Made by a program: the position numbers and the translations under genes. The notes under the pieces are model-generated. The model did not search any database. It had not been told where the DNA came from and saw only the letters and a list, made by a program, of their open reading frames with translations. From Paenibacillus sp. yr247 (GTDB taxonomy: Bacteria; Bacillota; Bacilli; Paenibacillales; NBRC-103111): DNA of 64,000 nt. Where the stretch lies: the NCBI RefSeq assembly GCF_900103825.1, contig NZ_FNIF01000013.1:1-64000 (forward strand), in the 5' to 3' direction. Below, piece by piece: positions 1 through 8,314 of this stretch. The stretch's first letter is position 1; every line of letters begins with the position of its first letter.

Positions 1-350
1 GTGACATAGGCTTGTTTGCTGGCCAGGAAATTATGCTTATGCAGTTATGGGAGCAAGATGAGCAATCGCAACAAAGTCTGGGCCGCACAATGCGACTGGA
101 CCATTCAACGGTGGCCAAATCGGCTCGACGCCTGGAGGATGCTGGATTAGTCACTCGTTCACGCTCACCAAAGGATGGGCGTGTTACGCTTGTAAAACTA
201 ACAGAAGCTGGCCGCGGGCTTGTAGCCAAGGCCACTGTCGTTTGGACAGAAATGGAAAGGATAACGGAGAAAGGACTTACGGAGCAGGAAAAAGAGCTGT
301 TAATCTCTTTATCGCAAAAGATTTCAGCTAATATGGAAAGTAAAATGTAA
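1..350 (+). CDS. MarR-family transcriptional regulator, N-terminus cut by window edge
   Basis: This is the C-terminal three quarters of a MarR-type winged-helix DNA-binding regulator, a cytosolic repressor or activator of efflux or stress genes in its family. The visible part starts inside the motif GLFAGQE, which in MarR proteins leads into the winged helix. It then shows the recognition-helix region (LDHSTVAKSARRLEDAGLV) and the wing with the DGR turn (SPKDGRVTLV), and ends in the C-terminal dimerisation helix. The frame is open back to base 3 with no start codon near a ribosome site, so the gene begins left of the window. The stop codon is at 348-350 and an IS110 remnant abuts it directly. 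The ligand and targets cannot be told from what is visible. Confidence 0.85.
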   Translation, partial: DIGLFAGQEIMLMQLWEQDEQSQQSLGRTMRLDHSTVAKSARRLEDAGLVTRSRSPKDGRVTLVKLTEAGRGLVAKATVVWTEMERITEKGLTEQEKELLISLSQKISANMESKM

Positions 351-756
351 CTGATCGGCAATGACAAGCGCATCCATTCGGATCATTCTTAGATGGACTT
401 TTGTCGAGATTCTCCTTGTTTCTTTTGGTGGTGGCCGGATTCACCATGACAACGTTTATGCCCTTGTCGGCAAGCCAATTAGCCAGGTTTGACCCGTAAT
501 GTCCAGTCGGCTCCATGTCAATGATGAGTCCCTGTAAACGGTGTTTCTGTTTCAGGCCATCGATCCACCGTACTAATTTTTCGAAGCCTTCAATTGTATT
601 TGAAAATGTGAGATGACGATTAGAAAGTACGATGCCGCGAAAATTAGTCGCTTGTGCGACATGAGTTTCCTTCGCAATGTCGATGCCCACAACAAGATGA
701 GGAGTGGTAATCCGTTCAATACGTTGATTTTGTCCGTCTGTTTGTTTAAACTTCAT
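351..756 (-). pseudogene. IS110-family transposase, N-terminal fragment
   Basis: This is the N-terminal RuvC-like DEDD domain of an IS110-family transposase. The motif VGIDIAKETHVAQA carries the first catalytic Asp (about residue 26), DMEPTGHYG carries the Glu (about residue 82), and the block VNPATTKRNKENLDKSPSKNDP is typical of the family. The family continues KNDPKDALVIAD. Here the frame breaks around 374-378, apparently through one extra base, and DALVIAD is still readable in the neighbouring frame before homology stops at about 351. The C-terminal Transposase_20 domain is missing. The element is therefore dead: truncated, frameshifted and fused to the end of the marR gene. Confidence 0.85.
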
Positions 757-762
757 AGGGAG

Positions 763-823
763 AGCGCCTCCTTGATGGTATTGGGTTACAAACCCGTCGA
801 CAAACCCATCATACCGAGGCGCT
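763..823 (-). promoter_or_regulatory. Hairpin sequestering the IS110 ribosome binding site
   Basis: AGCGCCTC at 763-770 is the exact inverse complement of GAGGCGCT at 816-823, and inner arms (GGTATTGGGTT against AACCCATCATACC) extend the stem with a small bulge. Read on the minus strand, the promoter-distal arm contains GGAGG, the ribosome site of the transposase start at 756, so the start would be masked in a long transcript. Such masking limits translation from read-through transcripts in many insertion sequences. In IS110 elements the 5' leader also encodes the bridge RNA, so this may be part of a bridge-RNA remnant; that is inference. Confidence 0.5.
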
Positions 824-943
824 TCTTTTTTGACAAAGGCTATTTCTTAGCCCTAACGGGAATGTTTAGCTGAATGCCGGCATTTTCATTGAATAAAATA
901 AACCGAAACCCCTATTTCCCAAGGAGTTCCGGTCTTATAAATA

Positions 944-1619
944 CTAAACATCTGTATATAATCGCCCATCCCTAAACCACACAATCCGCTTCGCCTGCTG
1001 GGCAATCAATAAGTCATGCGTAATCAAAATAATCGTCCGACCTTGTGCATTTAATTTCTTCAAAAGCTCTAAAATCTCATTACCCGTCTTCGAATCTAAC
1101 GCTCCCGTTGGTTCATCCGCCAAAATGATCGGAGGATCTCCTGCCAATGTTCTCGCAATAGCAACACGTTACTGCTGTCCACCAGATAGCTCTGATGGAA
1201 AATGCTTCTTGCGATCCAGCAAATCCACCGATTCTAGTGCATGTAAAACGAGCGGCTCTCTTTCCTTTTTGCTCATTCCCCGATAAATTAAAGGCAATTC
1301 CACATTCTCATAAGCATTTAATCTCGGCAGCAAGTTAAAGCTTTGAAAAACGAAGCCAATCTTCTGATTGCGAATCTCAGCAAGCCCAGAATCCTTAAGT
1401 AAGTTTATTGCTTGACCATCCAGGTCATAGATACCTTTATCTACAACATCCAAGCACCCGATGATGTTCATCAATGTGGATTTGCCGGCACCAGAAGGGC
1501 CCATGATAGCCACGAACTCTCCATGTTCAATATCCAACGAGACGTCATCTAACGCTTTAATGGTTTCCTCGCCCATCGGTATAATATTTACTGGCATTTT
1601 CAATATGAATTAAAGTCAT
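944..1619 (-). pseudogene. MacB/LolD/BceA-type ABC transporter ATPase, broken
   Basis: This encodes the ATP-binding subunit of an ABC export system of the MacB/LolD/BceA type. The natural start is the ATG at 1617-1619 ([13 protein letters not shown]) behind GGAGGTGA. An apparent extra base around 1580 shifts the frame, after which [14 protein letters not shown] continues. The Walker A motif GPSGAGKST, Q-loop FVFQSFNLLPRL and signature LSGGQQ are intact. The next codon is TAA (1169-1171) where CAA or CAG is expected (Q-R-V-A-I-A-R). After it, Walker B ([12 protein letters not shown]) and the H-loop (ITHD) follow in the same frame. One frameshift plus one nonsense codon make this a pseudogene. 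No partner permease is present. Confidence 0.85.
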
Positions 1620-2318
1620 GAACTTCACCTCCATTATTTGATCCCAAATAAATGAAGTATGCCATTCATTATCCTTACCGCTTCGCCTTAAAAACTCATG
1701 ATAAAGCTTCATAAGAGCCCTTTTCTCTATCCGCGACACATACGAACGCGAAATTCCAAGCTCCTTCGCAATCTCCCGCTGCGTCCGCTCTTCGCCACCC
1801 AGTTCCAATCCAAACCTACCCACGACAACCTCTTTCTCACGCTCATCCAGTATCTCTAAATTCCGATATATCTTCGACTTCTCTATCTTCAGCTGAACCT
1901 TATCCACCACATCATCGGCCTCCGTGCCGAGGATATCGATCAACGTAATCTCGTTCCCCTCTTTGTCCGTTCCGATGGGATCATGCAGCGACACATCTTT
2001 CCGCGTCTTCTTCAATGAACGCAGATGCATAAGTATCTCGTTCTCGATACATCGAGCCGCGAACGTTGCCAGCTTCGTTCCTTTGTTCGGTGAGAACGAC
2101 TCAATCGCTTTTATTAACCCTATCGTCCCGATCGAGATCAAATCCTCGAGATCTTCGCCCGTGTTGTCGAATTTTTTGAGGTTGTGTACTCGAAGCAACG
2201 TAAAATTCCTCGTTAAACGCCTAACCTCTGTCGACTTGGTGGTGATTGAGTTTTGTTTGTATATGTGCAAACGTATTATCTTTACTGGCAAAGTATCGAA
2301 GTGTTGCGATGCTGGCAT
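1557..2318 (-). pseudogene. sigK: SigK-like sporulation sigma factor, truncated copy A
   Basis: The central part, about 175 residues from [19 protein letters not shown] to MKLYHEF, matches the mother-cell sigma factor SigK from region 2.1 to region 4. It includes region 2 ([33 protein letters not shown]) and the region 4 helix-turn-helix ([26 protein letters not shown]). About 65 N-terminal residues of a normal SigK are missing and replaced by unrelated sequence. One base is missing at about 1690 compared with copy B. This replaces the normal end (YKAKR) by a read-through tail that runs into the ABC ATPase start. The aligned protein portion is otherwise identical to copy B at 57252-57827. It is annotated as a pseudogene because both ends are abnormal. 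Confidence 0.75.
1673..2207 (-). repeat. 535-bp direct repeat (sigK 3' fragment), copy A
   Basis: Aligned by eye with 57250-57785, this block has one single-base deletion and 32 substitutions, which is about 94 percent identity. Homology stops abruptly at the same position in both copies, just upstream of the codons for LLRVHNLKK. Both copies lie on the minus strand, so they form a direct repeat about 55.6 kb apart. Confidence 0.85.
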
Positions 2319-2729
2319 CTAAGGTTTTATACAAAAAGGTACTTTCCCGGTTATTCCGGTGTGCCTTTTTTTTTGAAGAACGATTTAGGTAGAAAGGGTT
2401 TGAAGGGCTCTCCTATTGGGGGATCCGTCTGATTGGGAATATCATAGCTGCGTTACCATTTAATGACTGTAGGGATTCTATTGCAAGAATGAATTACTCC
2501 AGACTATGTGTTTATCAATTAATTCTATGCAATTAATCCGAATATTTGGTGGATGAGTTGAACAACAAAAAGAGGCGGCGAATGTTTACATGCTCGATCT
2601 GCCCCTCTTTGATCATATGCATTTTTTCAATTCCTTGTAACTTGTATTCTGTTAGCACATTCTGACATAATTTCTACCACATCCTGATAACTTTGACGAT
2701 TTTGAAGATACCTTTTGAACCAGAACTTC
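2319..2729. other. Intergenic region without a recognisable gene
   Basis: No coding sequence is supported here. There is an imperfect hairpin at about 2331-2375, with CCGG pairing across a TTATT loop and flanking A and T runs. A second hairpin at 2567-2610 is listed separately as a candidate terminator. The rest is AT-rich sequence without repeats. Confidence 0.5.
2567..2610 (-). terminator. Candidate terminator downstream of the TauE-type permease
   Basis: AAAGAGG near 2568 pairs with CCTCTTT ending at 2610, with a long internal loop. Read on the minus strand the stem is followed by TTTTTGTT. It lies about 120 bases beyond the stop of the permease at 2730. The long loop makes it a weak call. 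Confidence 0.35.
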
Positions 2730-3434
2730 CTAGATACTGTGAATTATAGAATTGACACCCGATGCTAGAAGCAGTAGAAAAGTCACTCGCCGGAACCAAT
2801 TTTGGCTGATTCTCTTATATAACACAGAACCGATTACTTGGCCGATAAAAATCACAGGAATCAGCGTCAAGAACTCGAGCAGGTCAGTCTCGAAACGCCC
2901 GCTTGCAAATTGAAGTACCAAGCTGATTGAATAGACAAGACAGTAAAAGGCAATGGACGTCCCGCGAAAAATTTGTTTATCCAAATTTTTCGCGGTCAGA
3001 AAGAGGACGATAGGAGGGCCCGGCATTCCAATGCTTGAGGTCAGAAAACCGGACAGAAACCCAATCCGTTTGCCTTCCCCCATTGGAAAGGAAATCCGAA
3101 CCCTCATGAAGATTGCAGACATGATGATCGAGAAGCCGACGATCATCTTCAGCCACATCATATCGGACGTGTAAAACAAAAGCCCACCGAAAGGTAATCC
3201 TAGCAGACTGCCTATAAAAAGACGTTTCAACAAAGGTCTGTCGACATCATTCCATACTTTTGGAAGAGAGGACAAAGAAGAACTCAAAGACAAAAACATG
3301 CTTAGAGAGATAGCATAATGGGCTGGATACAACAACATCAAGAGGGGGATGGCTATAATAGCGAATCCAAAGCCTGTGCAGGATTGAATCAAAGTCGCCA
3401 GCAAAATAATGAGAAATGTGAGCATCCATTCCAT
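2730..3434 (-). CDS. TauE/SafE-family membrane permease
   Basis: A 234-residue integral membrane protein of the TauE/SafE (sulfite exporter) family, which exports sulfite, sulfonates or organic acids. Hydrophobic segments are spread along the whole length. The family signatures are GFGFAIIAIPLLMLLYP near residue 20 and GFLSGFLTSSIGMPGPPIVL near 125-144, the second of the two inverted GxxxG...GMPGP-like repeats. It is the last gene of the minus-strand amino-sugar locus. It has a close paralogue of exactly the same length at 37400-38104, in the other catabolic locus. The substrate is unknown; an acidic or sulfonated by-product of the sugar pathway is a reasonable inference. Confidence 0.85.
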   Translation of the reverse strand: MEWMLTFLIILLATLIQSCTGFGFAIIAIPLLMLLYPAHYAISLSMFLSLSSSLSSLPKVWNDVDRPLLKRLFIGSLLGLPFGGLLFYTSDMMWLKMIVGFSIIMSAIFMRVRISFPMGEGKRIGFLSGFLTSSIGMPGPPIVLFLTAKNLDKQIFRGTSIAFYCLVYSISLVLQFASGRFETDLLEFLTLIPVIFIGQVIGSVLYKRISQNWFRRVTFLLLLASGVNSIIHSI

Positions 3435-3497
3435 ATCCGATTCCCCCTTTGTAGTTCAAGAATTTCGGACATTTCGTAAATCACGCCTCCAGCAACA

Positions 3498-4316
3498 TCA
3501 TTGCCGTAAACCCAGCTTTTGAACAAGATAATCTCTGCTTATAGCTGTACTTTCAAAAGGAGTAATGCCGGATTGATTGAGCTCAACTGTCAACCACCCG
3601 TCATACTGAATGGCTTCAAGTCGTTGTTTAAGATCAGGAAAATCTAAAATCCCTGCCCCCACTTCGCAGAAAAGTGAATTAACGGGTAGATTTTCCGGGC
3701 GGTCTTCCCGGATAAGTTCGACAAATGATGGAGACACATCCTTCACATGAAGATATCCAATTCGGTTTTGATACCGAGTGATAAGTTGACCTAGATCTAC
3801 GCCTGCAATGGCTTGATGCGCTGTATCGATGCATAACTGTAGATGGTGTGAGGCCGTCAATTCTAGGATAATCTCGATTTCTGCTTCATTTTGAATATCT
3901 GTTTGGAGATGTGGATGCAAGCATGGAACAACTCCGAATTCATAACAAACGTCCGCCACCTCACACAGCGTCTGTGCTGCCACGTTAAAGTTCTCTCGTG
4001 TATAATTCGTTCGCGGCCCTGTCGGACTCAGAATCATTCGGTCGCTCCCCACAGTAGCCAGAAATCTAGCCACTCTGGCGCAATAATTCACAATGTCTCG
4101 ACGAAATGATTGTTCACCGAATCGACCTCCCCCATGAAGACCGGAAAGGATCATCCCACGAGAATCGAGCAACTCCCGAAAGTCCTCTATTCTATCTTCA
4201 TACTCGAAGGCCATCCTGGTGAATACTTCACATCCGTGAAAACCAAGAGCGGATACTTGATCCAATCCAGTTATATATTCATTCCCCCATGTACTTAAAT
4301 GACATGATAGCTTCAA
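3498..4316 (-). CDS. Sugar phosphate isomerase/epimerase, TIM barrel
   Basis: A 272-residue protein of the xylose-isomerase-like TIM-barrel superfamily (AP endonuclease family 2, COG1082). Family members epimerise or isomerise keto-sugars or inositol derivatives with a divalent metal. The metal-site landmarks are visible: a Glu early in the barrel (HGCEVFTRM), His in CLHPHLQTD, Asp and His in LCIDTAHQAIAGVD, His in YLHVKD and the final Glu in LTVELNQSG. The start is a TTG behind GGAAGGG at 6-base spacing. It lies in one run with a Gfo oxidoreductase and a second TIM-barrel protein, a combination common in inositol and uncommon sugar catabolism. The exact substrate is unknown. Confidence 0.8.
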   Translation of the reverse strand: MKLSCHLSTWGNEYITGLDQVSALGFHGCEVFTRMAFEYEDRIEDFRELLDSRGMILSGLHGGGRFGEQSFRRDIVNYCARVARFLATVGSDRMILSPTGPRTNYTRENFNVAAQTLCEVADVCYEFGVVPCLHPHLQTDIQNEAEIEIILELTASHHLQLCIDTAHQAIAGVDLGQLITRYQNRIGYLHVKDVSPSFVELIREDRPENLPVNSLFCEVGAGILDFPDLKQRLEAIQYDGWLTVELNQSGITPFESTAISRDYLVQKLGLRQ

Positions 4317-4384
4317 CGTAATCCCTTCCTTCGCTTCATTGAATTAATTAAAAAAGGATCGCTTTACAGATGCATATGCCAAAG

Positions 4385-5416
4385 TTAATCAGTTACAGAA
4401 AACGCTAGCGATAGACCATTTTTCGCGGAAGATTGATAAATATATTCGATAAGCTTCACTGCATTTCTTCCGTCCTCACCGGTTACTAGCGGTCTGCGAT
4501 TTTCCTTGATCGATGCGATCACATCTTCGATTTGGAAGCGATGATAATCACTGTTGATATTACTTGGGTCTGTGGATCCCCCTCCGACCTTACGATCCTC
4601 TGGAAATTGCGGGAGAGGGGCATTGGGTACCGTCCAATGAGTAATTTTGGGTCCTTCGATTTTGATTGTACCGCTCTCCCCATAAAAGTTAAGACTCGGG
4701 GTGAAGCCAGGTCTTATGCTGGTTGAGCACATGATGGTCGCGAAGGCCTCATTTTCCATTGTTAGCATAGCAAGTCCCATATCTTCTGCTTCCATGTTAT
4801 GGGTCATTGTAGCTATCCGTCCAATTACCTTTTTCGGTTTCCCTGCTATCCATTGCAAAAGATCGATAGAATGAATGCCTTGATTCATCAAGGCGCCGCC
4901 ATCCTCGGCTAATGTACCGCGCCAATCCGCAGAATCATAATAGGCCTGAGTGCGGAAAAAAGGTCTAAAAACTTCAATTAGCAGGAGTCGACCAATTTTC
5001 CCGGATTGAACAACATCGTGAACGATTTGATGATGAGGGATAAAGCGGCTTTGTGAAACAACAGAAAGCTTGAGCCCTTTTTCCGCAGCTAACGATATCA
5101 ATGCATCGGCCTCTTGGGAGGTCATTGCAATTGGTTTCTCCACAAGGAGATGTTTGCCGGCATTCAGTACATCCATGCCGATGGCATAATGGCTACCACT
5201 GCCAGTTGTCAAACAAATGATATCGATATCACGATTTTGCAGCAGTTCACGATAGTCAGTGCTCCAAGAACAGCCAATCGATTCCCCAAATGCTCTAGCT
5301 CGTTCTTGTGATCTACTTGCCACGCCTACAATTCGTGTCCCTTCTATCCCCCGAATTGCCTCCGCATGCACACCGGCTATTGAGCCACAGCCAATAATAC
5401 CGAAGGCATAACTCAT
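4385..5416 (-). CDS. Gfo/Idh/MocA-family NAD(P)-dependent oxidoreductase
   Basis: A 343-residue two-domain dehydrogenase. The N-terminal Rossmann motif (GIIGCGSIAGVHAEA) binds NAD(P). The catalytic EKP motif (LVEKPIAMTSQEADAL) lies near residue 95, and the C-terminal alpha/beta domain carries the usual GGALMNQGIHSIDLLQW segment with Asp and His. The family oxidises or reduces sugars and inositols. The ATG at 5414-5416 is preferred over the one six bases upstream. It overlaps the stop of the previous gene (ATGA) and has the better spacing, 7 bases, to AGGAGG. That suggests translational coupling with the upstream isomerase gene. The substrate is unknown. Confidence 0.85.
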   Translation of the reverse strand: MSYAFGIIGCGSIAGVHAEAIRGIEGTRIVGVASRSQERARAFGESIGCSWSTDYRELLQNRDIDIICLTTGSGSHYAIGMDVLNAGKHLLVEKPIAMTSQEADALISLAAEKGLKLSVVSQSRFIPHHQIVHDVVQSGKIGRLLLIEVFRPFFRTQAYYDSADWRGTLAEDGGALMNQGIHSIDLLQWIAGKPKKVIGRIATMTHNMEAEDMGLAMLTMENEAFATIMCSTSIRPGFTPSLNFYGESGTIKIEGPKITHWTVPNAPLPQFPEDRKVGGGSTDPSNINSDYHRFQIEDVIASIKENRRPLVTGEDGRNAVKLIEYIYQSSAKNGLSLAFSVTD

Positions 5417-6237
5417 GCCCATTCCTCCTTAAACCGCTCCCTTAATAGTTCTAAAGTAATACGGGTTCCATCCATTTTGCTGCCGCCTTTAGGGGCAAAA
5501 TGGGTCTCGATTGTATAAAGACCGGTATAACCATCTTGTTTCAAGGCGGCCATCTGTGAGTTCAAAGGCTCATCTCCTAACGCTACATACCAATGCTTCA
5601 AATGAAAGTGAACATATAGATCCCTCACATACCCGTAGCCTTCCGGAAAAGAGGAACTCCATCTTTCTTCATTACCAGGATCCCACAACACCTTGAGCGC
5701 TGTGGAATTCACTTCATGCACCATACAAGCCACCTCTTTGGCATAACCACCATTACAAGCATGTTCATTTTCTAATAGCAAAATAATACCTTCGGCCATT
5801 GCCATAGCTGCGGCTTGTCGTAAATGCGTGATAATTTCTCCCAAATACTGCTCAGGTTCCTGTTCACGCCAAAATGAGAAAATCCGAATGTATGTTGTCC
5901 CCCATTTTTTTGCCATCTGAATGGCCTTATGCAGCATATCGTAATGTGCTTCGACTGTTTGAGCACGGTTACCAAATTGATCCCCTATAGCAGTAGGACG
6001 GGTGGGATCCAGATGACATTTGAAAATGGGAGATGAAATAGCAGAAATAAATAAACCGCGACGTTGCACTTCTTGAAACACCCTATCCATTTTATCGTCA
6101 TCCAATTCCATTACATTGATTCCATCTACCATACGGATTTCCACATGCTTCAGTCCATTATGTGAAATCCAGTCCAACGCTTCTAAAAAGTCTATCGAAA
6201 CCTCATCGGTTATGACCCCAAGTCTATCCCAGAACAA
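5413..6237 (-). CDS. Sugar phosphate isomerase/epimerase, TIM barrel
   Basis: A second xylose-isomerase-like TIM-barrel protein (274 residues). The landmarks are KHVEIRMVDG near the start (metal Glu), TYIRIFSFW, LLLENEHACNG, ALKVLWDPGNEE (Asp), YVHFHLKHW and the terminal YTIETHFAPKGG. Family members catalyse reversible ketose epimerisation or dehydration steps. The start appears to be a TTG; a GGAG lies 11 bases upstream. The gene shares 4 bases with the downstream oxidoreductase gene. It differs clearly in sequence from the TIM-barrel protein at 3498-4316, so the two probably act on different intermediates. Confidence 0.8.
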   Translation of the reverse strand: MFWDRLGVITDEVSIDFLEALDWISHNGLKHVEIRMVDGINVMELDDDKMDRVFQEVQRRGLFISAISSPIFKCHLDPTRPTAIGDQFGNRAQTVEAHYDMLHKAIQMAKKWGTTYIRIFSFWREQEPEQYLGEIITHLRQAAAMAMAEGIILLLENEHACNGGYAKEVACMVHEVNSTALKVLWDPGNEERWSSSFPEGYGYVRDLYVHFHLKHWYVALGDEPLNSQMAALKQDGYTGLYTIETHFAPKGGSKMDGTRITLELLRERFKEEWA

Positions 6238-6255
6238 CTATTGTCCCACTCCTTG

Positions 6256-7419
6256 CTAATTGAAATCGCATAGTTCTCCGGTTTTATAGGTTTGCAAAAT
6301 ACAAATACGTTGATTCTCCCATCTGAAAACAACAATATCCGCCGGGGCTCCAACGGCTAATCCGTCCTTCACGGGTAAATCCATAAACAGCGCAGGCCGC
6401 AAAGAGGCCATATCCCACGCTTCTGACAATTTACATAGTCCATTGGATGTCAGACGCCCGATTCCCCAAGGCAGCATTTGAGCCGAGCCCGCCAATAAAT
6501 TCGGTTGATCCTTCAGATGGAGCTTCCCCTCAGGGGTTTTGACAACATAAATCCGATTATGGGAATGATATTCTCCTGCCGGCATCCCTGATAAATGATT
6601 GCTATCGCTGACAAGCATCGCCTGTTTGCCCTTTACTTTCATTACGACCTTCAGAAATGAATCAGGCAGATGAAACCCATCTGCAATCAAGCAGGACCAG
6701 AGGTTGTCTTGAGCTAGCTGCTCCCAAATGTAATTGGGGTGACGCGGAAGCGTTAAATGAGCGCCATTCCCCAAATGCGTTGACATTCTAGCACCTGCTG
6801 TTACAGCCTCGCGAATTTGGCCCGAGGTTGCGGCTGTGTGTCCGATTGAAACCGTAACGCCGCTTTCTGTGCATTTCGCTATAAAATCTGCCGAATCCGG
6901 CCACTCCGGTGAAAGCGTAAGTAGCTTGATTAGTCCTTTAGCCGATTCCTGCCAGCCTTGGAACAAATCCCAATCATGTGACTGCACATAAGCTAAACTA
7001 TGCGCTCCACGCGGACCATCCTCAGGTGAAATAAAAGGCCCTTCCAAATGAATCCCGCCGATGCAGGCGGCTGTGGTTGGATCTTCCGCACATGCCGAAG
7101 CAATCGTAGTCAATGCCATTTTGAGATTCTCATTCGAATTGGTCGTAACTGTGGGAAAATAACTCGTGACCCCTTCCCGCCACAGCTTCCGTGTAATCCG
7201 CTTGATCCGCTCACAATCGATTGGAAAAGAGCTGAAATCATCATCGTCGTATCCATTAATTTGAAGATCGACTAGCCCTGGACCGATAATAGGCAATTTT
7301 TCCTTTTCCATCTGGATTGCTTGAATGTCGGCAATTTTACCATTTCTAATGGTAATCTGAACTGGCAGGTTAGTCACGTAATGTATTCCTATTAGTTGCA
7401 GTACTTGGTCAGACTTCAT
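6256..7419 (-). CDS. nagA: N-acetylglucosamine-6-phosphate deacetylase-like amidohydrolase
   Basis: A 387-residue amidohydrolase matching NagA, which removes acetate from N-acetylglucosamine-6-phosphate in the cytosol. The motifs are GPGLVDLQINGYDDDDF, where the QxN form replaces the HxH metal site as in E. coli-type NagA; GIHLEGPFISPEDGPRGAH with the metal Glu; SIGHTAA with a metal His; STHLGNGAH with the second His; and LVSDSNHLSG with the catalytic Asp. The start follows a run of G at good spacing. It sits directly behind the ABC permease genes and in the same locus as a NagB-like deaminase. This supports import and breakdown of an N-acetylated amino sugar. A related N-acyl sugar phosphate remains possible. 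Confidence 0.8.
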   Translation of the reverse strand: MKSDQVLQLIGIHYVTNLPVQITIRNGKIADIQAIQMEKEKLPIIGPGLVDLQINGYDDDDFSSFPIDCERIKRITRKLWREGVTSYFPTVTTNSNENLKMALTTIASACAEDPTTAACIGGIHLEGPFISPEDGPRGAHSLAYVQSHDWDLFQGWQESAKGLIKLLTLSPEWPDSADFIAKCTESGVTVSIGHTAATSGQIREAVTAGARMSTHLGNGAHLTLPRHPNYIWEQLAQDNLWSCLIADGFHLPDSFLKVVMKVKGKQAMLVSDSNHLSGMPAGEYHSHNRIYVVKTPEGKLHLKDQPNLLAGSAQMLPWGIGRLTSNGLCKLSEAWDMASLRPALFMDLPVKDGLAVGAPADIVVFRWENQRICILQTYKTGELCDFN

Positions 7420-7430
7420 ATCATCCCCCC

Positions 7431-8303
7431 CTATTCCTTCAAGGATCCTACCATAGCTCCTTTTACAAAATACCTTTGGATAGAAGGATATACGAGCAAG
7501 ATCGGAATGGTGGCAAACAGGATAATTCCTGCCTTCATTTGCTCGGGCGTAAAAGCGCTCAGCAACGAATCGTCGGAGCCAAAGGTACGGCCCGCATCAT
7601 CCTCAACGATGAGTCGTTTTAAAATAATTTGCAGTGGATACATCGATTTGGCTCTGATAAAGATCAACGCCCAAAAGTACGAATTCCACTGGCCCACGGC
7701 ATGAAACAAACCGATTGTGGCGACTGCTGGCATCGATAATGGAACAGCAATGCGTCCATAAATGCCAAACTCGCTGCATCCATCCATATATGCTGCATCA
7801 AAGATCTCGGCAGATAGCCCTTGAAAAAAAGTTTTCATAATAATGACATTAAACGCACCGAGCGCGTTCGGAATCATTAAAGCCCAAAGTGTATTTTCCA
7901 TCCCAAGACTACGTACTACCAAATAATAAGGAATCAGCGGTACGGAAAAAATGAATGTGATTATGATTCCTTTCAGGATCCAGGTTTTCCCCGGCATAAA
8001 AGGTCTGGATAAAGAAAATGCAATCGTTGAAGTAAAAAAAAGCGTAATTATCGTACCGACAACAGTAATATATATCGTGACCGATAAAGACTTCCAAAGC
8101 TCCGGTTGTTGGAAAATATATCTATACACATCAAAATTGAATCCTTTTGGCCAAAAATATACCTGATGGGTGTCCGCAAATTGATGCGAACTTAACGAAA
8201 TTGCTGCAAGATTAATCAAAGGAGCAACCATTATCAGGCTTAGCGCAATGAAAAATATTCCGTTTATTGTATGAAACAATTTTTCCGACTTGTAAATTGG
8301 CAT
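7431..8303 (-). CDS. ABC carbohydrate importer permease (LplC/YtcP type)
   Basis: A 290-residue inner-membrane permease of the MalG/LplC type with six predicted membrane helices. The EAA loop, which contacts the ATPase, reads EIFDAAYMDGCSEFGIYGRIAVPLSMP near residues 180-205. The ATG at 8301-8303 is chosen because AGGGGTG lies 6 bases upstream. The GTG three codons earlier lies on top of that ribosome site. It pairs with the permease at 8315-9214 and the lipoprotein at 9284-10882. As usual for this class, no ATPase is encoded nearby; a shared MsmX-type ATPase elsewhere in the genome would be needed. Confidence 0.9.
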   Translation of the reverse strand: MPIYKSEKLFHTINGIFFIALSLIMVAPLINLAAISLSSHQFADTHQVYFWPKGFNFDVYRYIFQQPELWKSLSVTIYITVVGTIITLFFTSTIAFSLSRPFMPGKTWILKGIIITFIFSVPLIPYYLVVRSLGMENTLWALMIPNALGAFNVIIMKTFFQGLSAEIFDAAYMDGCSEFGIYGRIAVPLSMPAVATIGLFHAVGQWNSYFWALIFIRAKSMYPLQIILKRLIVEDDAGRTFGSDDSLLSAFTPEQMKAGIILFATIPILLVYPSIQRYFVKGAMVGSLKE

Positions 8304-8314
8304 TGTCTTCACCC

